From CADCTM01 sp049671305 (GTDB lineage: Bacteria; Cyanobacteriota; Cyanobacteriia; Cyanobacteriales; Coleofasciculaceae): 64,000 bases of DNA. A program made the position numbers and the translations under genes. The notes beneath the pieces were generated by a model. It ran no database searches. It worked only from the letters and a program-made list of their open reading frames with translations, and was not told the DNA's origin. The stretch is taken from contig JBATUR010000065.1 in the NCBI GenBank assembly GCA_049671305.1, forward strand, positions 18,675-82,674. Reading direction: 5' to 3'. Positions 51,733 through 60,934 of this stretch are shown here, piece after piece; position 1 is the first letter of the stretch, and each line of letters opens with the position of its first letter.

Positions 51733-52779
51733 TTAAAGTATTTCTTTAAGTACTTGAATTAGGGTTTGATTTTGTTGGGGAGTGCCTATGGTAATGCGTA
51801 ATTTATCTGCTAACTGAGGTTGATTGAAGTAACGGACTAAAATGCCTCTTTCTTTGAGCATTTCATAAAGAGATTTGGCATTGCTATTCGGTGATTGTGC
51901 TAGCAAGAAATTGGCTTGTGAAGGCAACACATAGAATCCCAACTTTTGCAAGTCTTCTACCATTTGGCTTCGAGAAGCTTTAATTTTTTGGGCATTAGCA
52001 ATTTTGTGACTTTGGTCTAAAATTGCCGCCGCACCAATGGCACAGGCAATTGCATCAACGTTATAACTATCTTTAACTTTAAATAATCCTTCTATAAGTG
52101 ATGGGTTAGCTATGCCAAAACCTAGTCTTAAACCTGCTAAGGAATAGCCTTTTGATAAAGTTCTTAAGACAATAACATTATCGTATTTTTTAACTAATTC
52201 CAAAGCATTAGAGTCAGCAAAATCAACGTAGGCTTCATCAATAACCAGGATACCTGATAAATTTGCTGCCAGTTTTTCTAATAATTCTTTAGGTGCAGTT
52301 GTTCCCGACGGACTATTAGGAGAAGCGATAAAAGTTGCAGCCGCTTGAGTTTCAATTATTTGCTCAATTGGTAAGCTATAATCTTCCGAAAAAGGAATTT
52401 CTACAACTTCGGCATCTTGTATTTGTGCTAATGTTCTGTATAAAACATAGGTTGGCATGGGATAAGCCACTTTTCGTCCTGGTTCAACACAAGCTCGCAT
52501 AATCATTGTTAAGAGATCATCGCTGCCATTTCCGACTAAAATCCAATCAGCGGGCACATCCAAAACTTGACTTGCTGCTATACGGAAGTCATGCGCCAGA
52601 GGTTGGGGATAGCGGCGCAGGCACTCTCCATCAAGTGTTTTGAGTACCTGTAAGGCTTGTGGAGAAGGAGGATAGGGATTTTCGTTGGTATTTAGCTTAA
52701 TTACTTTGGTATTGGCTGCTGGTTGCTCACCAGGCACATAAGCGGATAAGCTATCGATATTTTGGCGAAAGTAAGTCAT
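51733..52779 (-). CDS. hisC: Histidinol-phosphate aminotransferase
   Basis: A 348-residue class II PLP aminotransferase from the ATG at 52779; the frame is open 31 codons further but the homologous region begins at MTYFRQNIDSLSAYVPG. LNTNENPYPPSP and GNGSDDLL are the family signatures, and the PLP lysine is in TLSKGYSLAG. Transfers an amino group to imidazole-acetol phosphate in histidine synthesis. No other his gene nearby. Confidence 0.92.
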   Translation of the reverse strand: MTYFRQNIDSLSAYVPGEQPAANTKVIKLNTNENPYPPSPQALQVLKTLDGECLRRYPQPLAHDFRIAASQVLDVPADWILVGNGSDDLLTMIMRACVEPGRKVAYPMPTYVLYRTLAQIQDAEVVEIPFSEDYSLPIEQIIETQAAATFIASPNSPSGTTAPKELLEKLAANLSGILVIDEAYVDFADSNALELVKKYDNVIVLRTLSKGYSLAGLRLGFGIANPSLIEGLFKVKDSYNVDAIACAIGAAAILDQSHKIANAQKIKASRSQMVEDLQKLGFYVLPSQANFLLAQSPNSNAKSLYEMLKERGILVRYFNQPQLADKLRITIGTPQQNQTLIQVLKEIL

Positions 52780-52985
52780 AAAACGAAAAAAAGCGATCGC
52801 ATTTGCTAGGAAAAAATTAATCCAATTAACTTGCTCCAATTTAGGAAAGACAAGGTAATGCGGGTACGACAAGTTAAACCCATTTCCAAATCATACCGCA
52901 AACATCGCCTAAAAAAAAGATATTCGTAGCCATTTTTAGCTATTTATAGTTAGGATCAATAAATCAAAATCTACAAGTAAGATTA

Positions 52986-53780
52986 ATGTCTACTGCTTTA
53001 ATTACTGGCGCTTCTTTTGGAATTGGTGCGGCTTTCGCCCAAGCACTGGCGACACGCAAAAATGATTTGATTTTAGTTGCTCGTTCACAAGACAAACTCA
53101 ATCAACTTGCCCAAGAGTTACAGCAACAACATAATATTAAGGTAGAAGTTTTAGTGCAAGATTTAATTGTACCTGGTGCCGCAAAAAGTGTGTATGAAGC
53201 TGTCACTCAAAAAGAAATTAGCGTTGATCTATTAATCAACAATGCTGGTTTTGGAACCTACGGCGCTTTTAGTGATAGTTCCTTACCTAAACAGCTAGAA
53301 ATGATTCAACTCAACATTTTATCATTGGTAGATTTAACATATCAATTTTTACCTCAAATGCAGCAGAGAGGTTCTGGCGCTATTATTAACCTCGGCTCAA
53401 TTGCCAGTTATTACCCAATGCCTTATATGGCAGTTTACGCAGCAACCAAAGCTTTTGTACTCAGCTTTAGCGAGGCACTTCAAGCAGAAAACCAAGCAAA
53501 AGGAGTAAAAGTTCTTGCTGTTTGTCCGGGACCAACTAAAACGAATTTTTTTGATGTTGCTGGTTTTGAAGAATTTGCCAGTGGCAGTGCAGGAGATAAA
53601 ACTTCAGCTACTCCTGAAAGTGTAGTCAAAGATGCTCTGAAAGCCTTAGAAGGACAAGCTTCTACAGTTATTTCGGGAGGATTTCCTAACCAAGTTCTTG
53701 TTAATCTTCCACGTTTTTTCCCTAGAGAGACACTAGTAAAACTTATTGAGCAAAGGTTTCGTCCGAAAAATCTGAATTAG
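52986..53780 (+). CDS. Short-chain dehydrogenase/reductase
   Basis: A 264-residue SDR with the cofactor motif TGASFGIGAAFA, NNAGFG, and the catalytic Ser and YAATK, with the Tyr in VYAATKAFV. It lies alone. SDRs of this DltE/YqjQ-like subgroup act on many lipids and ketones; substrate unknown. Confidence 0.88.
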   Translation: MSTALITGASFGIGAAFAQALATRKNDLILVARSQDKLNQLAQELQQQHNIKVEVLVQDLIVPGAAKSVYEAVTQKEISVDLLINNAGFGTYGAFSDSSLPKQLEMIQLNILSLVDLTYQFLPQMQQRGSGAIINLGSIASYYPMPYMAVYAATKAFVLSFSEALQAENQAKGVKVLAVCPGPTKTNFFDVAGFEEFASGSAGDKTSATPESVVKDALKALEGQASTVISGGFPNQVLVNLPRFFPRETLVKLIEQRFRPKNLN

Positions 53781-53916
53781 TTGTTACTTAGTATAAAAAA
53801 GCTCCTATTTGAATTTTTTGTTGCTTTAAAAACAATAAAATTTAGATAGGAGATGAAGGTTATTGAATTTAATCAATAGAGTCTGTTTCCCTGCTCAAAT
53901 TACAGGACATAACTAA

Positions 53917-54894
53917 ATGCTTAACTACTCTAATACCGTAACATCAATAATAGAACAAGCAAAAAATCGTGAAAATGCTCTATCGGTCCGAAATGAACAA
54001 TGCCGTTCAAAGTTTTTGTTTCATGACCAACCAACTAAGAAAGTCTGTCTCTTTTTTCATGGTTTTACGGCTGGTTGTTATCAATTTGAACCGCTTGCCG
54101 AAGCCTTATATAAACTTGGTTATAATGTATTAATTCCCTTAATTCCTGGTCATGGAATAGCAGGAGATTGGGATGGCAAAAATCCGCCTCCCTTGCCAGA
54201 AACTGTTGAAGTTTATCAAAAATTTGCTTTAGAATGGCTAGAAAAAGCTAAACTTTTAGGAGAAAATTTAATAGTTGGCGGTCACTCATCAGGTGGTACT
54301 TTAGCAGCTTGGTTAGCTCAAGAATATCCCCAAGAAATTGAAAAAGCTTTACTATTTGCTCCTTATTTAAGTGGTATTAATAAGCTGGTAGATTTTTTGG
54401 TAGAAACTTTACCAATTTACTTTGAATGGTTTAACAAAGATAATCCTGGTAATTTTGGCTACAATGGCTTTTCTATGCCTGCTTTACGGGTTTTTCTTGA
54501 TTTAGGGCAGCAAATTTCAGAAAAGGCTAAAATAACAACTACATCGATGTTAATTGTTTCTAGTGAAGGTGACCAAGCTACTAATCTGAAGGAACATCAA
54601 GACTTATTTGAAGACGTAGTTAATCAGCAGCCAAAATCTTGGTATTATTGCTTTGATCAAGATTTCAAAATTCCTCATACTATGATGACTAAAGCAGAAG
54701 GAAATAATTATCTTGATCAGCTTATTTTATTAGCAATAGCTTATATTGAAAGCCAACTAACTTGGGGAGATATTAAAGATATTACTGAGCAGGTAAAACT
54801 TGGAAAAACTTTGGCTATTATTGCAAATCAGCAAAAACTAAATCGGCAAGTTTATTTAGCATTAGCGTTATTAGTAAACTATTTGTCAAGATAA
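53917..54894 (+). CDS. Alpha/beta hydrolase
   Basis: A 325-residue hydrolase. The nucleophile elbow is GGHSSGG, the oxyanion HGFTAG, and a late Asp-His pair is plausible in VSSEGDQAT and IPHTMMT. Such enzymes cleave esters or act as lysophospholipases; the substrate is not evident. The extended C-terminal helical tail of about 45 residues is unusual. Confidence 0.82.
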   Translation: MLNYSNTVTSIIEQAKNRENALSVRNEQCRSKFLFHDQPTKKVCLFFHGFTAGCYQFEPLAEALYKLGYNVLIPLIPGHGIAGDWDGKNPPPLPETVEVYQKFALEWLEKAKLLGENLIVGGHSSGGTLAAWLAQEYPQEIEKALLFAPYLSGINKLVDFLVETLPIYFEWFNKDNPGNFGYNGFSMPALRVFLDLGQQISEKAKITTTSMLIVSSEGDQATNLKEHQDLFEDVVNQQPKSWYYCFDQDFKIPHTMMTKAEGNNYLDQLILLAIAYIESQLTWGDIKDITEQVKLGKTLAIIANQQKLNRQVYLALALLVNYLSR

Positions 54895-54939
54895 GGAAAA
54901 TTTTTATTTAACTTACTTTTTGAGAAAGCTTTTGATATC

Positions 54940-55857
54940 CTAAGAAGATTCTTCTAATTCCACAGATAAAGGTTTTGGCACACGCATTGCATATTCCGCT
55001 GGCGTAATTTCTTGTCCCCATTTTTTAGTATAAACTTGAGTAAGTTCTGCACCCAAAAACAAAATTTGAGCTGAATAAAAAACCCAAGTCAGGATAATAA
55101 CTAAAGAACCGGCTGCACCATAAATAGAGGCGAAACTTGCCTTACCTAAATAAAATCCTAAGACAGACTTGCCAATATCAAATAGTACTGCCGTAATTGC
55201 AGCGCCCATCCAAACATCAATCCAGGCAATTTTTGCATCTGGTAAAATCTTAAAAATCATCGCAAATAAAAGCGTAACAATGCCAAAAGCAACAAAAAAA
55301 TTAAGCAATTGCCATAAGTAAGTAAAACCTGGTACTAAACCTCTTAAATAACTACCAAGAATCACTAGCAACGTACTGACTACCAAAGATATAAGCAATA
55401 AAAAAGCAATTACTAATACCATTGAAAATGATAAAAACCGTTTCCTCAAAAAATGTTTAATACCATTTCCTGGCTTCGGTTGTACCCCCCAAATAATGTT
55501 AAGAGACTTTTGTAGTTGTGCAAAAACTACTGTTGCACCAAATAGCAGAAAACCGATATTAATTAAGGTAGGAATAATGCCTTGACTTGGATCAAATTGA
55601 TTGGCATTTTCCAGCGCTGTTTGGATAAGCTGGGCGCCTTCTTTGCCAATTAAACCTTGCATTTGTGTTACCAATTCACCTTTTGCTGCCTGCTCTCCAA
55701 ATACAGTTCCGGCAATTGCAATTACAATAATTAATAATGGTGCTAACGAAAATATTGTGTAATAAGCTAAAGCCGCCGCCATTAATGAGGCTTGATCTTG
55801 TTTCCACTGAGAAACTGTCTCTTTCAACAATTCCCAAATTGTGATTATATTGAGCAA
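54940..55857 (-). CDS. YihY/BrkB-family membrane protein
   Basis: A 305-residue protein with about six membrane helices, starting at TTG 55857 with AAGGAG 8 bases upstream. The core reads ALAYYTIFSLAPLLIIVIA and VFYSAQILFLGAELTQ, family marks of the YihY/UPF0761 group once called ribonuclease BN by mistake. Probably a channel or transporter; its substrate is unknown. Confidence 0.88.
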   Translation of the reverse strand: MLNIITIWELLKETVSQWKQDQASLMAAALAYYTIFSLAPLLIIVIAIAGTVFGEQAAKGELVTQMQGLIGKEGAQLIQTALENANQFDPSQGIIPTLINIGFLLFGATVVFAQLQKSLNIIWGVQPKPGNGIKHFLRKRFLSFSMVLVIAFLLLISLVVSTLLVILGSYLRGLVPGFTYLWQLLNFFVAFGIVTLLFAMIFKILPDAKIAWIDVWMGAAITAVLFDIGKSVLGFYLGKASFASIYGAAGSLVIILTWVFYSAQILFLGAELTQVYTKKWGQEITPAEYAMRVPKPLSVELEESS

Positions 55858-55980
55858 TTGGGAGACTCCTTAAGTCGCACTTGACTAATTTTAGAACTAA
55901 GTTTAGATGTTTTAATTGTCTTTATAACTTCTAGTAACTTTCTATAAATAGAGTAAACATTAGGCACTTCAATATTAAAT

Positions 55981-56805
55981 TTAACCTAGATTATTCTCCT
56001 TAGCTAATTTTGCTTTTGCTTGTTGCCAAAGTATTTCTAACTCTTCCAAGTTGTAATCTGATATAGGACGATTTGCCACTGCTTCAATTTGTGCCAAACG
56101 TTGAATAAATCGCCTATTAGTTCCCTGCAAACCTTCAGCCGGATCAAGCTTGTACCAACGAGCAAGTTGAATTATAGTAAATAATAAATCACCTAATTCT
56201 GCCTGTTGTTCTGCTGAACTTTCTTGCTCTATTGCCTGCTTAAATTCTGCTAGTTCTTCTTGAAACTTTTCCCAAATACCCTCAACATTATCCCAGTCAA
56301 AGCCAGCAGCACCAGCTTTTTGAGAAATCTTCATTCCTGCCATTAAAGGAGGTAACTTGCTAGCATATCGCGCCAATTTACGACTTAAAAGTTGAGCTTC
56401 CTCAAAAGTTTCTCCCTTTTCTGCTGCCTTAATTTGCTCCCAATTTTGATGGACTTCTTCAACACTTTGAACTTCCACATCACTAAAAACATGAGGATGG
56501 CGGCGGATTAGTTTTTCAGTAATACCTTGAGCGACATCTGTTAAGCTAAAATCATTGTGTTCGCTGGCAATTTGAGCTTGCAATACTACTTGTAATAATA
56601 AATCGCCAAGCTCTTCTTGGATCGCTTTTTGATCGCCATTACGAATCGCATCCACCACCTCATAAGCTTCTTCAATCACATAAGGTGTAAGAGTTTGGGG
56701 TGTTTGAGCCAAATCCCAAGGACAACCCCCATCAGGCGATCGCAATTGTGCTACAACATCAATTAACTGTTGTAATGCTTCTAATTCAGATGCTTGCTTA
56801 TTCAA
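55981..56805 (-). CDS. mazG: Nucleoside triphosphate pyrophosphohydrolase MazG
   Basis: A 274-residue protein starting at TTG with AGGAG 9 bases before it. Two MazG repeats: the first with DGGCPWDLAQTPQTL and the Mg-binding EELGDLLLQ, the second with a shorter EEL...AELGDLLFT set. Hydrolyses NTPs to monophosphate and pyrophosphate to cleanse the nucleotide pool. Close to a kinase gene 62 bases away but probably independent. Confidence 0.9.
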   Translation of the reverse strand: MNKQASELEALQQLIDVVAQLRSPDGGCPWDLAQTPQTLTPYVIEEAYEVVDAIRNGDQKAIQEELGDLLLQVVLQAQIASEHNDFSLTDVAQGITEKLIRRHPHVFSDVEVQSVEEVHQNWEQIKAAEKGETFEEAQLLSRKLARYASKLPPLMAGMKISQKAGAAGFDWDNVEGIWEKFQEELAEFKQAIEQESSAEQQAELGDLLFTIIQLARWYKLDPAEGLQGTNRRFIQRLAQIEAVANRPISDYNLEELEILWQQAKAKLAKENNLG

Positions 56806-56867
56806 AGAAAATTACTCCTAATTAAAATAGCAGAAATTACATCACAAATACTAACCTAAGCAACCTT

Positions 56868-58673
56868 TTAAGGTTTAATTAAATTAGTTTCCAACTTGCG
56901 ATACCTAGAAAGTAGCTTCGCCCGTTTTAATGGTGGATAAATAATCATAATTACTAACGGTAAACTCGTGCCAATTATCGCCCACAAAACCCACTGATTC
57001 AAAAACCCTAATTTCAAACCAACACCCAAACTAATACCCAAAGCCGCTGACAAGAAAGAAACCCCAAAAGCCAACCATTTACTAAAGCCTCTATCTAAGC
57101 AACTTTCGGCAACACCTTCACCTTCAAATGCTGCCATAAATACCACCGCATCAACAACCGCAAACGCCGCAATAGCAGCATGGGTTGCCCGAAACTGTGC
57201 CCCAAACGAGGTAACAAACATCGCCGCTACCCCAGCAAAAAATACCGACGCCACGGTATCCATTGCTTTTAATTTGACACCAAACTTGCTTCTAACTTTG
57301 CCGATCAACTTAGAAATAACACCAGAAGTTACTGCTGCTGCAACTCCCAGCATTGCCACAAATGCCGAAACAAAAATGGCGATTACCATGCCAATTGTGC
57401 CACTTTCATTAATAATTCCTTCCCAAGCCGAAGTTTCCACCCAAGCTGCCATTGCCGCGAAAAATACTAGTAAAAATAACGAAAAATACGGCAACTTCTG
57501 CGTAGCAATTGGCACAGGTGCAGTCTTAACTGTAAGATTCAAAATCTGCATTTCTGGCTGAGAATTGGTATAAATAATCAGTTCCCGTTGATAAACATGA
57601 TTTGCCATCAACTGCCGTGTATCAACAGTAATTTTACATACCGCTTGATTATCAGAAAATAGAGATTGTTCCAAGCAAATCCAGCGATGAGTATGGGGAG
57701 TGTGGGGCGGATCACTTAAGTGCGGCGCAACTTCCCAACGGCTTTGCAAAATCGTATCTGGAACCTTATTACTAATCGTCACCAACTCAACTAATCTTTC
57801 GCCCAATCTATTCGCTGTAATTTCAATAGAAGGCTTGCTCAGATTGACTTCCGGGATGCGAGTCACATAAATTGGCTCCAAGGCTGCCAAGGCGCTTGTA
57901 GCATCAACATAGCGGTCTTTTGGCTTTAGCTCCACCATCTTTTGTAACCACTCAATCCACCGCAAACTTAACTTAGGAACCAGATGTTTAAAGTTAATAC
58001 GGTAATCATCATCAATTAACTGGCTAATTTCAGTTGAAGGGGTACCAGTTAATAAACAAATCAACGTTGCACCTAAACCATAAAGATCTGATGCCTCACT
58101 TAATTGGCGATTAAATAACTGTTCCGGTGCCATAAATCCAATCGTGCCTTTGGCGACGCTACTAACAGCAACTTCGCTATCACCAATTCTTGCTAAACCA
58201 AAATCAACTAAATAAACCCTAATTTTGTCATCAACTAAAATATTTTCCGGCTTAATATCGCGATGACTAATCGCAGGAAAGCGATTTTGCAGATAGATCA
58301 AAATATTTAGCAAAGCAACAGCAATTTGCTTGATTTCATCAGAAGAAAAACTGCGTCGCACAGCAAGATTTGGGGCTTTTTTATATTCCTGTACCAAACA
58401 AAAACCGCTAGATGTTTGAAAAGAACCCAAGTAACGCGGAATACCCGGATGATTTAATCCTTGCAATACTTGGATTTCGCGCCCAATTGCGTCATAGTCA
58501 GCCCAACTCGTGTTACTTTTAGCAAATTGAAATTGCTTAACGACGACGGGTATCGCTGTCCCTGGTTGGTTAAGTGGGGTGGCAAGGTAGGTGACTCTCC
58601 CACCAGTGCGATTATGTCCCAACTCTCTGACTATCTTGAAACCGTGATTAGACAAGTCTGGAAAATTGCTCAT
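56868..58673 (-). CDS. Membrane serine/threonine protein kinase
   Basis: A 601-residue kinase. Residues 10-270 form the kinase domain: VVVKQFQF gives the ATP lysine, HRDIKPENI the catalytic loop and VDFGLAR the DFG motif. A beta-rich linker follows (about 280-395). Residues 395-590 hold five to six hydrophobic helices, an integral-membrane domain unlike the usual sensor tails. The role of the membrane part is unknown. It could sense a membrane or small-molecule signal. Confidence 0.85.
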   Translation of the reverse strand: MSNFPDLSNHGFKIVRELGHNRTGGRVTYLATPLNQPGTAIPVVVKQFQFAKSNTSWADYDAIGREIQVLQGLNHPGIPRYLGSFQTSSGFCLVQEYKKAPNLAVRRSFSSDEIKQIAVALLNILIYLQNRFPAISHRDIKPENILVDDKIRVYLVDFGLARIGDSEVAVSSVAKGTIGFMAPEQLFNRQLSEASDLYGLGATLICLLTGTPSTEISQLIDDDYRINFKHLVPKLSLRWIEWLQKMVELKPKDRYVDATSALAALEPIYVTRIPEVNLSKPSIEITANRLGERLVELVTISNKVPDTILQSRWEVAPHLSDPPHTPHTHRWICLEQSLFSDNQAVCKITVDTRQLMANHVYQRELIIYTNSQPEMQILNLTVKTAPVPIATQKLPYFSLFLLVFFAAMAAWVETSAWEGIINESGTIGMVIAIFVSAFVAMLGVAAAVTSGVISKLIGKVRSKFGVKLKAMDTVASVFFAGVAAMFVTSFGAQFRATHAAIAAFAVVDAVVFMAAFEGEGVAESCLDRGFSKWLAFGVSFLSAALGISLGVGLKLGFLNQWVLWAIIGTSLPLVIMIIYPPLKRAKLLSRYRKLETNLIKP

Positions 58674-58987
58674 GAGTGTGAGGAGTAAGGCAAGTCACGA
58701 GTGCAATGCGCCCTATCGCATCTCGGCAAGTCAGAAAGACAAACTTGTCCGAAACGGGAGAGTTGATATTGATTTGACCTTGCATTATACGCAGTCAGTT
58801 ATATCTCGCATTTATCCACGATACCGCCTACTTTCAAAATGAGTGCGATATGTACTGGGATAGATGTCTGCTTTTTGGATGAAGGCTAGCTTAATAGGTA
58901 GAAAATTGGACATCAAAAAAATAACCAACCAAAGCGTTACTGTATCGCTTCGGTTGAATCACTGAGGCGATCGCTTTGAGAGGTAGT
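58674..58987. other. Divergent intergenic region of about 310 bases
   Basis: Between the kinase gene (minus) and the DUF1206 gene (plus). It contains one GCGATCGC palindrome near 58966 and no clear gene or repeat. Confidence 0.5.
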
Positions 58988-59767
58988 ATGTGGGTAGAAA
59001 GACTGGCGCGGCTCGGCTATGCTACCAAAGGAATCGTATACACAATTGTTGGTGTATTGGCAGTGCTGGCTGCTGTTAGCAGTAGAGGCAAAACAACGGA
59101 CACAACCGGGGCGTTAGATACCGTTGCAGCACTGCCTTTTGGTAAATTTTTATTACTTTTCCTAACAATTGGTTTAATGGGATATGTGCTTTGGTCATTT
59201 GTAAAAGCCATCAAAGACCCCGAACACAAAGGCGATGATCCCCAAGGTATAGCAAAGCGTCTTGGCTATGCTGGCACTGGTTTGGCTTATGGAAGTTTAG
59301 CCCTCAGCGCCATGCAATTAATTATGGGAAACCGCACTAGCGGCAGCAACTCGCGACAAGACTGGACAGCACGCCTGCTGCAACAGCCTTTTGGACAGTG
59401 GTTAGTTGGTCTAGTTGGCGCACTTGTCATCGGTTTTGGCTTCTACAAACTTTATAAAGCTTACAAAGCAAAATTCCGCAAGCACCTAAAGCTGCAAGAA
59501 ATGAGTCAAACTGAACAAACATGGGCAATTCGCATCGGTAGAGTTGGCGAAGCTGCACGAGGCATTGTTTTTACCATGATTGGTTTCTTCCTCATCGAGG
59601 CGGCACGTCAATTTGACCCGAAGGAAGTGCGCGGACTAGATGGAGCGCTACAAGCCTTGGCACGACAGCCTTATGGACCTTTGCTTCTGGGAATAGTTGC
59701 CCTTGGTTTGGTTGCCTACGGTATTCACATGGGAGTTCAAGCCAAATACCGCCGCATTAATGCCTAG
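58988..59767 (+). CDS. DUF1206-family membrane protein
   Basis: A 259-residue protein from the ATG at 58988, preceded by AGAGG; a TTG four codons earlier is in frame. It is built of three internal repeats, each with two membrane helices and a RLGYAxxGxVY-like start (RLARLGYATKGIVYTIVG, RLGYAGTGLAYGSLAL, RVGEAARGIVFTMIG), the DUF1206 pattern. Function unknown. About six membrane helices. Confidence 0.85.
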   Translation: MWVERLARLGYATKGIVYTIVGVLAVLAAVSSRGKTTDTTGALDTVAALPFGKFLLLFLTIGLMGYVLWSFVKAIKDPEHKGDDPQGIAKRLGYAGTGLAYGSLALSAMQLIMGNRTSGSNSRQDWTARLLQQPFGQWLVGLVGALVIGFGFYKLYKAYKAKFRKHLKLQEMSQTEQTWAIRIGRVGEAARGIVFTMIGFFLIEAARQFDPKEVRGLDGALQALARQPYGPLLLGIVALGLVAYGIHMGVQAKYRRINA

Positions 59768-59768
59768 C

Positions 59769-59798
59769 TTTACATAGAGCAAATATGCCGCTTATAAT
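59769..59798 (+). promoter_or_regulatory. Promoter of rplU-rpmA
   Basis: TTTACA (59769-59774), an 18-base spacer and TATAAT (59793-59798), the best -10 in the window. Transcription should start near 59805, leaving about 90 bases of leader. Confidence 0.75.
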
Positions 59799-59816
59799 CA
59801 GAGATTGTGTTCGATT

Positions 59817-59863
59817 ACCTGCTCGGATCAGGTTGAGACATATCAAAAGCTGGAAAACCAGCT
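59817..59863 (+). promoter_or_regulatory. Structured leader of the L21 gene
   Basis: Two hairpins in the transcript leader: ACCTG (59817-59821) with CAGGT (59829-59833), and AGCTGG (59848-59853) with CCAGCT (59858-59863) around a four-base A loop. They may bind L21 or another ribosomal protein for autogenous control, as in other L21 leaders. Confidence 0.5.
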
Positions 59864-59893
59864 ACCTGTACGGCAAAAGATAAGGATTATTTG

Positions 59894-60289
59894 ATGAGCT
59901 ACGCAATTATTGAAACTGGCGGCAAGCAAATGCGAGTCGAACCAGGTCGCTTTTATGACATTGAACTACTGCCCGTAGAACCGGATGCCAATGTCAGCAT
60001 CGAAAGAGTTTTATTTGTGCAACACGATGGCGATGTAACCATAGGTCAACCTTTTATTGAAGGGGCAACCATTGAAGGCACAGTAATGCGACATTTTCGC
60101 GGTCGCAAAATCATCGTCTATAAGATGAAGCCCAAAAAGAAAACCCGTAAAAAGCGGGGACACCGCCAAGAAATTACCCGCTTGATGGTTGATTCAATCA
60201 ACATGAATGGTTCTGTCTTAGCGACTTCCACAACGCAGCAAGCCGAAACACCGACAATTGAAGAAAACGCCGAAGCTGTATCAGAATAG
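59894..60289 (+). CDS. rplU: 50S ribosomal protein L21
   Basis: A 131-residue L21, starting MSYAIIETGGKQMRV, with KKKTRKKRGHRQEITR as the rRNA-contacting basic loop. The acidic tail after about residue 105 is longer than in many bacteria. It is the first gene of the rplU-rpmA operon. Confidence 0.95.
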   Translation: MSYAIIETGGKQMRVEPGRFYDIELLPVEPDANVSIERVLFVQHDGDVTIGQPFIEGATIEGTVMRHFRGRKIIVYKMKPKKKTRKKRGHRQEITRLMVDSINMNGSVLATSTTQQAETPTIEENAEAVSE

Positions 60290-60344
60290 AAATAGGCAAT
60301 AAATCGCTTGTCAACTAACTGTAAAAAGACTTAAAGAGGAAACT

Positions 60345-60638
60345 ATGGCTCACAAGAAAGGTACTGGTAGTACAAGAAACGGTCGCGATTCTAATGCCCA
60401 ACGCCTAGGCGTCAAGCGCTTTGGTGGACAAGTTGTTAGAGCGGGTAACATCTTGGTGCGTCAACGTGGCACAAAGTTTCACCCCGGCAATAATGTTGGC
60501 ATCGGCAGCGATGACACCTTATTTGCTCTTATTGATGGCGTTGTCACCTTTGAGAGAAAAGGCAGAACCCGCAAGAAAGTTAGCGTATACACCAAGCCAG
60601 TTGAAGCAGTAGCCACCCCAGAATTGGCAACTGTTTAG
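60345..60638 (+). CDS. rpmA: 50S ribosomal protein L27
   Basis: A 97-residue L27. The N-terminus MAHKKGTGSTRNGRDSNAQ reaches toward the peptidyl-transferase centre without the cleavable extension seen in Firmicutes. The last codons (from 60591) are the start of a 125-base duplicated segment. Confidence 0.95.
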   Translation: MAHKKGTGSTRNGRDSNAQRLGVKRFGGQVVRAGNILVRQRGTKFHPGNNVGIGSDDTLFALIDGVVTFERKGRTRKKVSVYTKPVEAVATPELATV

Positions 60639-60838
60639 GTTTAAATAATCATCAACTAGCAAAACCTTGTAGAGACGTTTCGCCGAAACGTCTTTACGAT
60701 TAAGGGAAAATCATTACCAAGCCAGTTGAAGCAGTAGCCACCCCAGAATTGGCAACTGTTTAGGTTGAAATAATCATCAACTGGCAAAACCTTGTAGAGA
60801 CGTTTCGCCGAAACGTCTTTACGATTAAGGGAAATCAT
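60591..60838 (+). repeat. Tandem 125-base duplication containing the rpmA 3' end
   Basis: The segment starting ACCAAGCCAGTTGAAGCAG at 60591 repeats at 60716, with only a few substitutions and one-base shifts between copies. Each copy holds the last rpmA codons with stop, and a stem AGACGTTTCG/CGAAACGTCT (about 60671-60691 and 60797-60817). Copy 2 has no start codon and cannot be a gene. Confidence 0.9.
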
Positions 60839-60934
60839 TTAACAGAACGTTACCTTTCAAGAGAGCAAGAGGGGAAAATCAGGCTTTAAACTGTTAACAC
60901 GCTTTCACTTTTGAGAATCGACTTTTTATAGCCA

